Part shown: one piece after another, positions 1-10,409 of the stretch | Numbering within the stretch: the stretch's first letter is position 1 | How the letters are laid out: each line of letters opens with the position of its first letter | DNA from: Antedon mediterranea | Lineage: Eukaryota; Echinodermata; Crinoidea; Comatulida; Antedonidae | Direction: 5' to 3' | DNA: 64,000 nt | Assembly (NCBI RefSeq): GCF_964355755.1 | Contig: NC_092670.1 | Coordinates: forward strand, 3,683,001-3,747,000 | Program-made: the position numbers and the translations under genes | The notes under the pieces: model-generated | Databases searched by the model: none | Told to the model about the DNA's origin: nothing | What the model saw: the letters and a program-made list of their open reading frames with translations, nothing else

Positions 1-117
1 ATAGTTCGGCTCGCACGATAAATACACGTGGTGATTTTTACAAGAGGGGTACAGTGCGTGTACATTAAATGGAATTTCCACAACAATAGTTCGGCTCGCA
101 CGATAAATACACGTGGT
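1..117. repeat. Short direct repeat at the window edge
   Basis: A 32-bp sequence beginning ATAGTTCGGCTCGCACG occurs at 1-32 and again, identical, at 86-117. The period is 85 bp. The array may continue to the left of the window. I see no gene next to it. Confidence 0.8.
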
Positions 118-3100
118 CAACAAACAACATACGTTAGCAGGATTTTCGATCATTATTTATTTAAAAAGTAAATTGTATTGGATGTATTATAAATATATAG
201 GTCTGGTTGTCGATTGAAAAAATAATAATTGAAGGATTCGCGCGCGAAACGACATGCAATATCCAGTTGAATTTGTCAACACGCCATGTCAATTGATATG
301 GGTCGACGCACAGAGGGCGCTTTTTGACCTAAGAATTCCGATCTTAATTGGTTTCGTGTCAGCTTACCGGTACTTTGTTTATTCGTACGAACGTCGTATG
401 GGTTTTACCCCAAGGGTAAAAACCAAATAAACGTGTATTTCAATCGCCGTACGAACACGGTCATTATTCTTATCATCTATTTTTATCATAAAGAACACGC
501 GTGCTTTACAATAGATACCACGTGACAGCGTCGTATCTATTACGTGAATAAATAGCAATGTATAGATAGGAAGCTGATAAGCAGACGTACGAAGCTATCA
601 TGAAAATGCAATTAATATTCTAATTAAAATATCGAAGTACAGATCTCTACTAATTGGAGTCAGGTCCATTTGACCGTTCAAATCGTGTCGTAAAACGGTT
701 TCTGTAATTTTGACCTGTGTTATTACAAGGAAGATTTTCATTACGCTATCAATATTAGTATAATGGTTCACTGGTTTAAGAAATAGTGATTTTCTACGTT
801 TTATTGTCTTGAAGTGTAGCTCCGGGCTTGAAATGCATATTGTTCCTTATAATTATATATTATTTCACGACGTTCGTTCTGCTTTAAAAAAAATAAGTGG
901 GGTAATGATCAATGTTTTTGCAAAGATTTTTATTTTATGATAAATGATAGAAATGTTCAACCCGGAGCTATACCCTTTTAGCAATAATCTCAAGTAAAAG
1001 GGTGTGCGTGAGTAATATGTTATAATGTTTAAAATAGTTTACAAAACAAAACCTACACGCAACATCGGTTAAATTAGGGAATTATCCATAGAAACCAAAT
1101 ATGTAATTATGATTTAATAATGGATGTTACGTTTCCCTTGGAACAGCATTGCTAATAAAATTACTATAGGAAATATTCTCTAATCTTCATACAGCTTCTT
1201 GTTCTAGTTTGCTACTTTTCTATCAAGACTATTGTGTCTGCAATTGTGCTTTTTCGTTGTGTAAGTTAAAGATTTGATTTGTATCTATGGAACGCCTCGA
1301 GACATGATGATCCGAGGAGGAAACTAGGCCAAGTTGAAGTAGCCGTCTACAACATCCGTCTGAACTTTTCAATGTCCCCTAGCTTTTGGATATTAAAAAG
1401 ATCAAGCGACCAAACGACCCAATTCAGCCCAAAAATCTTCACTCTTACCCTAAGGCTCGTAGGTTCCACAACTCTTTATATCGTCTGGTTTAGTGTTAGA
1501 TTGTTCTTTTATTGTCTGCGTGTCGTCAGATTTTGTATCATTGCGCCGTAGTGCGCGTAGGGCAGACGATGATGAACGGGTGGTCAGATTTTCGAGCTTA
1601 CCAAATGTTTTATAGGAATAATGGAACATCTTCTAATCACCACCACTACCAGTGTGGTCAGTTCGTCTCGAATTTGCTAGATTCGCAGGTAGGATTTCCT
1701 TTATCAACCGTTTAATTCCTAATTTATTAATACCATTTTTGTATTTTCTTATTCAACGTTATTCCCACTGTCTTGGTACATGAATTAGGGTTTTTTCTTA
1801 GCAAGTGTTTTTTTTTCCTGATCTTCAGTTTCACATCATGTGGGGATTTCCCTTCTTCTATTTACGTCTTTTCTGAAGATTTTTGAATTTGTAGATTCTT
1901 TTCGGGTTTCACGTCATTAAATTAAAACAAATAATGATGTAGATTACCTCTATTTCGACGAAATCGTGTTAGTATGGTAGTTAAGAACAAACTATAAAAT
2001 ATATCATTGTAGATATTTTTAACTTTCTTGAAAAAAGAAAACTATTAGGTAAAGATAAAGAAAAGAAATAGGAATTTTTTCTTTTATTTTTATATTTATA
2101 GTAGGGCCTAAAATTATTTTCCAAGAAAATCAGACATTTATAATGACCGAGTACAATCCGAATACACGATATATTGATCATTTCTGGTATATTATCGTTG
2201 TATTCGTCAATGTATTAATTAAAGGCTTATTTCTTGTTAAGGCAAAGCGTTTTCTATGTCTCTATATTATCTAGGTTTATTTGTGGATGATCGTTCCTCA
2301 TCAATTCATCGTTAAGTTTACTATCTTCCTTGCTGAGTGGGTGTCGTCGTCGCTAAATTACTTTGTGGGTTTATTTTTCTTTCCGTATTTTGTCTAAAGT
2401 GTATGGGCGTCTTTCTTTCATTATTTTTTAGAAGCAAATATTATATTTATACTTTGATATGATATATGATATTATTAATCACACGTGATATATTTAGTAA
2501 CAGTACTGTAACTGTAACTAATTTTAACATCTCATCGTCTATAGTAATCTTTCTATAAATTCCTCTTCTAATACATTAAGAATTGATTAAAGATGTATTG
2601 TCCCACTGAAAAATAATTTTTAACATTTTTTGTTGAATATGCCATTTTAATGGCACATAATAGTTATCCACATTGACAAAAAATTTGATCTAAAAAAAAT
2701 ATTTACCTGAAAAAATTGTAATTTAAAGCAAATATTTAATAATAAAAGGCTGCCAGTCAATGGATTGTTTGGTTGAATTTAACCATTTATTATGTTACCG
2801 TATTTTATAATTTTTTTTTCGTTTTTTTTTTCTACGGAAGTGAAACTTTGTTAAAACTACAAAATAACATATTCAAAGTCAGATTTAAATAATCTAAATT
2901 GTTCATGTTTTTTGGGGACAATACATCTTTAATAATCGCAATCTGTTATTTATGATTTATTATTTTAGTTTAAAAAAAATCATAGTTGCTAGAGCATTCG
3001 CGTTGAATTACAATAGTATGGAACTTGTACGATTTCGGATGACCAGCCAGCCTATAATTCACCATTACGCGGAATAGTAAACTGATCAAACTAGTCGTTT

Positions 3101-3316
3101 GAACCGTAATGCCGCGAGATAAATATCGTCTGCTTTAAGTGGATATGTTACAGAATGACATTTTAACTATGCCTACATCTGTCATTGTCTTTGCAATCTA
3201 AACAAGTGCTCTGTTAAATTAATGCTGAGAGAATATTAAAAAGACAATTTTCTATTTATATAAACCTATTTAAACAGTAGTATAAGCGATATAAATGATT
3301 AGTTTCTCCCGAGACG

Positions 3317-3330
3317 ACGTCACGTGACGT
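3317..3330. promoter_or_regulatory. 14-bp palindrome with E-box core
   Basis: ACGTCACGTGACGT is a perfect 14-bp palindrome. It places a CACGTG E-box between two ACGT half sites of the CRE/UPRE type. It lies about 4.3 kb upstream of the BHLHA15-like start. Binding by bHLH or bZIP factors is inferred from the motif only. Confidence 0.35.
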
Positions 3331-4061
3331 GAATCAACAACAACTGACTCGCTGTGTTACTTTGCGTGTTAATACCATTTCGCGTAATGAAGTAGTGCGC
3401 AGACCATGACGTAACGTCATTAGATCCTCCGTGCGTCATTTCATAATTCAGTTGTTTTTCTCCTTCTTTAACATACGTTGTATCGTACGTTGACAAATAA
3501 CTAAGGTGCTAATAGTTCCATGTTTAATTAAAAAACAAACCCTTCACAAAACTTAAAGACCCGGATCAGAACAAGTACTTAAATTGATTCCAAATTAAGA
3601 CCATAACATTTATAAAACAGCGTATTTATGATAAAAAAAAAAAAGGATCGCCGCCTCTCCCAAGCACAAATGCTATCAAGTTCCATTCCACCGTTGCGTA
3701 TCATTGAAATGGCGCTCGACCTTAAATATTGTCTTATTATACTTCAAGTTACTGATGTTTTGGAACATGAGCATTTCCGTTGCCGATTCAATTTTCCTCC
3801 TATGCCCCGCCCACATATATTTTCCAATATAATTAGCATTGATCTTGAATACGAATGAAGTGTATATTATTTATAAATTAGCACAATATATTCTTCAGTC
3901 ATTGACACGCATCCGCTCGAAACCGGAGCTTACTTTGAACGTGGGTTGTTCTAAGAAGAATCTATTTTGATTACAAATCGAATACTCTCACTCTCTCGAA
4001 TACAATTAAAGAGATGGGTGATTAAATGTAATATATGAGAGATGATATTTTACGTCATTTA

Positions 4062-4069
4062 TGACGTCA
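4062..4069. promoter_or_regulatory. CRE-type palindrome TGACGTCA
   Basis: An exact CREB/ATF consensus site about 3.6 kb upstream of the bHLH gene start. Function is inferred from the motif. Confidence 0.3.
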
Positions 4070-4313
4070 TCAATTTCCGTTCGATAGCGAATGTGTGTGT
4101 TTACCATGTTTACAGAAAGTGAATACTATGCTGTGTAGCACTGTATAGTTGTTGTTTGCAGTCCGCTGATCCTTTTAAATCATGTTAAACGTTACCTGCA
4201 ATATTCTACGAGTTAATTTATCAAGTGCGTACACTTTACGTCATGGTTTACTTATAATTTTCATTCACAAAGTTGATGATGAAATGGGCTTCCGGTTGAA
4301 CGCGCACTTAAAC

Positions 4314-4415
4314 TTGGTTCCCACTCCCAAACTATCGTAAGCAATTTGACCAATCACAACGTGATGAGTTATTCAGATTGTCGCGTGTGATTGGTCAATT
4401 CACTTACAACCAAGC
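4314..4415. mobile_element. MITE family A copy, divergent
   Basis: A short palindromic element opening with TTGGTTCCCACT. It has the inverted core pair TTGACCAATCAC and GTGATTGGTCAATTCACTT found in the other family A copies. The arms are decayed relative to the copy at 21765-21943. No coding capacity. Confidence 0.7.
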
Positions 4416-4491
4416 TTTACGCGCGCGCAGAAACAAAACTTGACAACGACGGTGCAATAAGCGTGCGACGGACATGAATGGCGTTAAGCTC

Positions 4492-4644
4492 TGGTTCCCA
4501 CTAGCGACGCAACGCAAGGACGTACTGCAACGTAAGTGATTTGACCAATGACAAGCGATGGCTTATTCCCAACAGTGGCTTGTCATTCGTCAAACTCGCT
4601 TGCGTTGTGCGTACGTCCTTGCGTTGCGTCTCTAGTGGGAACCA
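4492..4644. mobile_element. MITE family A copy (GCAACGC palindrome)
   Basis: A nearly perfect inverted repeat. It starts TGGTTCCCACTAGCGACGC and ends with the reverse complement, GCGTCTCTAGTGGGAACCA. The arms carry GCAACGC/GCGTTGC blocks around a CCAAT-like core. It is a non-autonomous palindromic element with no ORF of its own; the overlapping open frames follow the palindrome. Confidence 0.85.
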
Positions 4645-5163
4645 CGTTTTACGCCACCTTTTGCGAATACGAATTCTGAAATTAGAGTCGAGAAAGGATA
4701 TAATTTGCATAAAATGGTCTCTATACGACGCTAGATTACTTCTTCGTTTATGCTATTAATAACAATTAAAAACAAACCACAGTCTGAGACCACTCCTTCC
4801 CACACCTCAATTTATTTCAACAAACAAACGTAGGCCTACTAATATTATCATGCTCTCAACTATAAAGTTGAGTATAGCTATAATCTTTCAAAACATCTGG
4901 TGTGATTGTTACATAATAAATAATTGGCCACAACTATACTATATCAGACACAATGTCCGGCCTGGAAATCCCCACTTTGAAGGCGAGTTCAAGTGTCTAT
5001 GTTGTGTTTATTAAATGGGTCACTGCAATATACTGTGTATACATAATGGTCATCTTCAATAAATAGCATGCAAGGCAACAAATAATCTCAATAATAAACA
5101 AACAAATTTGATTAAAACAGCGCAGTGGCGTAACGACTATGAGCACTCACTGGCTAAACCCAG

Positions 5164-5178
5164 GGGGGGGGGGGGGGG
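5164..5178. repeat. Poly-G tract
   Basis: An uninterrupted run of about 15 G in otherwise AT-rich DNA. It can form a G-quadruplex and is prone to assembly error. Confidence 0.8.
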
Positions 5179-5893
5179 CGGAGCTTATGGGGGCCCTGAG
5201 AAGTTCTCAGAGAAAAAACAGGTAGTAAAACATGCCGGAAAAGGCACTGCCTAGCATTATGTTATGACTTATACCAATTTATATCGTGTATATTTCAATA
5301 ATTGTAATTAATGTAATTTTTATATTTCTTTTACCGATTTGTGAAAGTAAATAGTTCAGTTATTCCATCTATTTATATTGAAAAGACGAAATTCGAAAAG
5401 TGGATATAATATCGAAAAGAAAGAAATAAAAAAATGTAGCGTACAGATAATCGATCTGTCGCAATCTCTCATCGGTGAGTCTTTATAATGGTCTGACCGA
5501 TTACAATTTGACTGTTTTATTATGTTGTGTATATAGCCTGTAATGTATATACATTATAATAAGTATATCCATAAAAGCTCATCCGAAACATAGATTTAAT
5601 ATGATCACTTATTAACAATAGCCGGAAAAAGTGGAATTCACAAAATAATATAGAAATTAAAATGATGATATGTGAACCGCATTTTAAAACTTTCTGTCGT
5701 CGCTATAATCTGTCAATTTACCCCTGGGATTGGAGACTAGACGAACACGGCGACTGCGAGCAAGTCTATAATTTTGCTGCATATAATTAGGCGAAGAGGG
5801 TATCGATAGGTGGACACAGTAGACAGATAATATTAAATTATGTTATTCTGGTCTTCAACTTCAAATAAAAGTAGGTTATTAGTCGAAATTTTG

Positions 5894-5950
5894 CCATTTT
5901 TTCGAAAAAATCCCTGTACTATATTAGTACAGGGATTTTTTTCAAAAAAT
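5894..5950. repeat. Solitary palindromic module P
   Basis: A hairpin-forming inverted repeat around GTACTATATTAGTAC, flanked by TTTCGAAAAAATCCCT and its complement. The same module, with the signature GTACTATAGTACAGGGATT, recurs in the array at 10450-12980. This is an isolated copy of that family. Confidence 0.75.
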
Positions 5951-6699
5951 GTCGAGAATTTAAAAACAGTACATGATTCCTGCCAAGGCAACAAGTCAGT
6001 TGTTACGCAATTATCAAATTATCATTGTTATCTTCCAACACTTCAACAACATTATTTTTGTCATAATCATTATCATTCTTTAACTGTCCCGTATTATATC
6101 TCATCTCACCCGCCATTGTCGTTATTATCATCATACCATTAGCCATCGCCATATTGATGATTACTATCATCATCATCTTCATTGTCATCATTGCTCTGTA
6201 CTATCATCGTCATTATCATCACATTCCCAGAGTGAAACTTTTCTGAAAGTACCGTAACAAATAATAACACTTTTCAACCCGATTAATTTATATTTCATTT
6301 TAGCATGAACGGCCGCCGTGCCGGCAGCATCGGTCATAAAACAAAATGTTTTCATCATCATCATCCTCATAATGCCAATATATTAGATGCGATAATGACA
6401 GCATTAATATATGAATATTGACATACAAATACAAACACAATCTAATCCTAGGGTTTACGTGTTTAATGACGCAATTTGTACGCCATACACACTGACATTT
6501 CTATTGAGACGGTTCATACGTCATTTCATATAGCACAGCGCTGATGACGTATAACGTAGTCAAATTATGTCATATAAGTTTTAGAATTAGGATAAAACCA
6601 TCATCGGAATGCTGTTAATTAATTACAATTATATATTTAATGTTTATTATTTTATGATTATTATTATTACAGTATTTTCATTAATGTAATCAATATATT

Positions 6700-6707
6700 T
6701 GACGTCA
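6700..6707. promoter_or_regulatory. CRE-type palindrome TGACGTCA
   Basis: An exact CRE consensus about 0.95 kb upstream of the bHLH start codon. Another lies at 6916-6923. Regulation by CREB/ATF is inferred from the motif only. Confidence 0.35.
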
Positions 6708-6915
6708 TAATCACTAAATGTAATTTCAATCAATCAATACGTTAAAATGTAACAAATTTCTAGTGTAAACAAGTCTAGTTAGTCTGCCGTGACTTTACAT
6801 TAGCAATTAAACAAAATGCCATGCCAGTAACTAATGTATCGCTCACTTATTCTTAGTTCTCCTTAAACGGTTGCTAAGGAAGCGATCGCTCACGGGCAAA
6901 ATACCCATCAAACAG

Positions 6916-6923
6916 TGACGTCA
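6916..6923. promoter_or_regulatory. CRE-type palindrome TGACGTCA
   Basis: An exact CRE consensus about 0.73 kb upstream of the bHLH start codon, the nearest of a local group of such sites. Confidence 0.35.
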
Positions 6924-7515
6924 CACATAATGGTTGCGATTCGCACTTACGTCATTCTATTTTTTCATCACTTGTTTTTTATTTTAAAATCAAAATATTT
7001 TGATAAATACATGCTTCAATCGACAGGATTTCAAGTAACTAAACGGTTTAAAACTATCTGTCTATAGTATTAGTTGACAACGTTCGGTTTATTCAAAGTA
7101 ACTCTGTGATATATTCATATATCGTTTTTTTACGTTGGTCTATGTTCAGCGTGTGCTAAGGCTATTTTGATTGTGCGCGTAGTGTAATCTAATGGGATTC
7201 CCATGAGAGCTATTATTTTCTACAGTCGAATATCTGAAAACGTATTTAGATACAAGTGCTAGTCTTATAATTATCACTACTTTTATCTGCTCACTCATTT
7301 TCTCAACCTCGTCAATTACCGCTGATGTACACGTAGTCACGCGTATCGACTATTGACGACGGATGAGCGCAGAGTGATCTGCGCATTTCGTCATTAACGT
7401 TAAGCTTTTTGACACAGGTTGATGATGCGATAGTGGTTCACAAATTAACATCACTTTATTTTATCACTGTGGTCGTCGGCGATACGTCGCACACGTCATT
7501 TTAACTGCTTTCGTG

Positions 7516-7521
7516 TATAAA
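7516..7521 (+). promoter_or_regulatory. Candidate TATA box of the bHLH gene
   Basis: TATAAA stands 134 bp upstream of the inferred ATG at 7650, in a short GC-richer stretch. Transcription would start near 7545. An alternative reading is that the coding exon is entered by splicing: a pyrimidine-rich tract ending in TTCAG lies at 7583-7599. The two possibilities cannot be separated from sequence alone. Confidence 0.4.
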
Positions 7522-7649
7522 GCCGGTTCGGCTTTTGTATTTAGTAAACAACTTTACTTTTGGATTTAAACGAATTCGTTTGTTTTTTTGCTCTTCAGAT
7601 AAACCCTACTGCTTCCGTGGACCATAACCAACTTGACAGACAAGTAAAT

Positions 7650-8246
7650 ATGTCTTGGAAACCGTTTAATTTTGTGGAGGAATCAACCTCTGAACAACCG
7701 CCAACAACCAATCAGTACTGGTACAGGAATAACAATAATAACAACAGCACGTCTGTAGAAACTACACGAGGAGGAAAACGAACTTTAGATAGAACGAATT
7801 CAGTGGATGGCTCTAACGACGGCGAAGGATCATCGTGTAGTTCAAACGCTGGTGACGAGGATCCAGAAAGTATGTCACCGAAGAAATCCAAAAAGCATTC
7901 CCGTCGACGAAAAACATATAACGCACGTGAAAGGAATACTAGACGACTTGAAAGTAATGAGCGGGAACGACAACGTATGCATTCTCTAAATGACGCGTTC
8001 CAATGCCTACGTAACGTTATTCCGCACGTTCACTGTCAACGAAAGCTGTCGAAAATTGAAACTTTAACGTTGGCGAAGAACTATATCGATGCACTGACAA
8101 ACACAGTCGTCCGCTTGAAGACGGAACTGGATGAGATGAGTATGATATATGAGATTAATAATAATTTGGAAGGGGATATGCCAACCGATTTAGAGGACAC
8201 TCGAGAGTTAGTGGAGGCGGCTCTTGGTACTCTCGCCGAATCTTGA
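7650..8246 (+). CDS. BHLHA15: bHLH transcription factor, BHLHA15/Mist1/Dimmed type
   Basis: A 198-residue protein from one coding exon. Residues 1-85 are Ser/Asn-rich with a run of six Asn; a basic stretch ([11 protein letters not shown]) follows at about 79-88. The bHLH lies at about 99-151, with basic region [17 protein letters not shown] and helix 2 [15 protein letters not shown]. These match the Mist1/Dimm class closely; E106 is the expected E-box contact. Family members dimerise, bind CANNTG and drive maturation of exocrine or neurosecretory cells; that role is known of the family and inferred here. The start is the first in-frame ATG and has A at -3. The frame stays open upstream to 7560 but without an ATG, and a good splice acceptor ends at 7599, so a 5' UTR intron is likely. 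A single coding exon agrees with vertebrate Mist1. Confidence 0.9.
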   Translation: MSWKPFNFVEESTSEQPPTTNQYWYRNNNNNNSTSVETTRGGKRTLDRTNSVDGSNDGEGSSCSSNAGDEDPESMSPKKSKKHSRRRKTYNARERNTRRLESNERERQRMHSLNDAFQCLRNVIPHVHCQRKLSKIETLTLAKNYIDALTNTVVRLKTELDEMSMIYEINNNLEGDMPTDLEDTRELVEAALGTLAES

Positions 8247-9975
8247 ATCTATTCGTCTGGTTTTATGAAGATGTCCCTACTCCAAACTTTAACAATGACT
8301 GCGTTGATCGGCAGGACTTTTGTAGCGTTTTATCCAATTCTTCGTCTAAAAGTATATTGATAATAATCACCTTCCAGAAAGTTCTGCCTTTGTCCGCCGA
8401 AATGGACGCCAATGTTCTTTTGGAATTACAAACATTTAAAGGATCTTTATTTTCTTACCTACTGCTACATTAAGGACAATGAATTTAATGTATTTTTAGA
8501 ACTTTTAAAACTTTCTGCAATATATTTTCCAAAAATTTGCATAAACATTTGAAAGAATGCTAAAGATTTTATGGTGAAGTGTATTTTTAAAGATGATTAG
8601 TTTACATAAATTACCTAGCAACAAACAGCCCGTCATCAAAGTAGCGCCAAGATATAGCCTGACTATACTGATTAAGAACAGTCCAGGTGACTTGGACTTT
8701 ATGTGCCTTGGATACTACTTCTTCCTTTAATGGTAGGTTAGGAATCTCAATCTTTTTTTGTTATTGTTAGCAGGTATAAAATTAAAACATTATTTTTTCT
8801 ATACACTAACTTTTTCCTGAACTACATTCCGAACATGAACAAGATTGAAATCCAAATAGGTTTATCTGCGCATTGCACTACGCATCTTTTGATTTGCGCA
8901 TGTTTATAGGTATGCGCGCGTCGATTTATTCAGAAAATACTTTAAACAATCTAAGTGTCTACTTACTTTAATGTGCCTAAAATTATTTGAAAAGATGTGC
9001 ACTTATTCAAGATCAGACCAAATGCGGGCTAAAATTTAAAAATAGAATTATAAATTTTATACAAGGCATTCCACTGAGAGAAAAACAATATGGCTACTGA
9101 TGAAAAAAATGGCCGTTAGGTGTTAATTGAATTAATTAAAAAATAAAAATAAACGCATTCCAATAATGTACAGTTCGTTTAGCTTAAATTTAACAAGAAC
9201 AAAAAAAGGTGAAAAATACTAAAAAAAGATATATATAAATATAATGAATAAAATGGAGAAAAATAACAGTAAGACCAGTTGCTAGTGTAAGTGACAAAAA
9301 AATAACTTCTTTTTTTGAAAAAAACAAAAAAAAGTCACTGAAACTGGCAATTTGTTTAAAAAAATGAATGATGTATTCTATTAGTATTATATATATTATA
9401 TTAATTATTGTACATGAACTGAAGTATTGTTTATTTTCAATAATAATAATGTTGGTGCACTACAAAATGGAGAATGGATAAATACACATTTTTAGTGTTG
9501 AGTTGGAAATCATAAAATTCCCATATACGGTAAAGAATAAAAAGCCCATCCTTTGGTTAAATCTATGTGATCTATAAACTAGGGATTTTCTGGGTTGAAC
9601 TTTGACCTATTGCTCCTATAATGTTAACCTTTGACCTTCCACTCTTCTCTGCCGTAGCTTATAGAAGTTATTCTTTACCGTATATGGTAAGTTAGTAGTC
9701 TACTACATGGTACAATACATATTGTTACTTAAAGAAAGCTTTTATATATTATAATTTATAAGTTACTGATTATTAATAAAAATGTTTCAAATGTTTAGTA
9801 AATAGTAGCCTAGGCATTTAAACATTTTTGACAAGATTACGAATACGATATCATAATGTGCTTACACCAGTCGTGCTACTTATTAAAATAGAACAATGTG
9901 CGTGGTGAGTTTAGATCTGACAAAATAAAAACTTTTAATTAGTTGTTGTATTTGTACAAAACAAAATAAATTACA
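8247..9975. other. 3' flank of the bHLH gene, no further gene seen
   Basis: AT-rich sequence, presumably the 3' UTR and then intergenic DNA. AATAAA-like hexamers occur near 9140 and 9245, but none can be assigned confidently. A short inverted sequence, CATATACGGTAAAGAATAA at about 9521 and its complement TTATTCTTTACCGTATATG near 9670, forms a roughly 170-bp palindromic unit that may be a small MITE. Confidence 0.4.
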
Positions 9976-10096
9976 CAATGCAAGGACGTAGGCTAAAGTA
10001 ACGCTGGAAATTTGACCAATCACAAGCGACGAATTATGTGAATTTTGGATTTTGATTGGTCAAATTACTTGGCTTGTACGTAGTCATTGCCTTGAA
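9976..10096. mobile_element. MITE family A copy, divergent
   Basis: It carries GCAAGGACGTAGG, then TTTGACCAATCACAAGCGA, and the inverted partner TTTTGATTGGTCAAATTACTT, followed by a degraded outer arm. It belongs with the other GGTTCCCACTAG elements but has lost the clear GGGAACCA end. Confidence 0.65.
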
Positions 10097-10409
10097 AAGG
10101 GGAAAGGAAAAAAAAAACCATTTAAATTATCTTATAAAAGGCTTCTTTACTTTAATAGTATGTATTGAGATTATTGAGTATTAACCGGAGGTTTCTTGCT
10201 CTAATGACCAATTATCATATTATTAGTTATTATTGATATTATTTGTAATTTAAAACATTGACTTCCATTTATTATATGGTGCAGGGTTTTAAATTTAGCC
10301 ATATCATAAAGGTATACTTTAAGGTTTGTGTAATAAACAGATAGCTTTGCGTACACACGTTTTTTTTTTCCGAAAAATTTACAAAATATAAACTTCTAAA
10401 AATATGTCG

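Larger units (their letters stand above)
118..4313. other. Gene-free AT-rich DNA
   Basis: I find no convincing exon here. The open frames (for example 1279-1551, 1512-1715 and 3628-3858) are short, low in complexity and lack coding character or splice context. A CACGTG-centred palindrome at 3317-3330 and a paired TGACGT/ACGTCA arrangement at 3406-3420 are the only regulatory-looking sites I noticed. Confidence 0.5.
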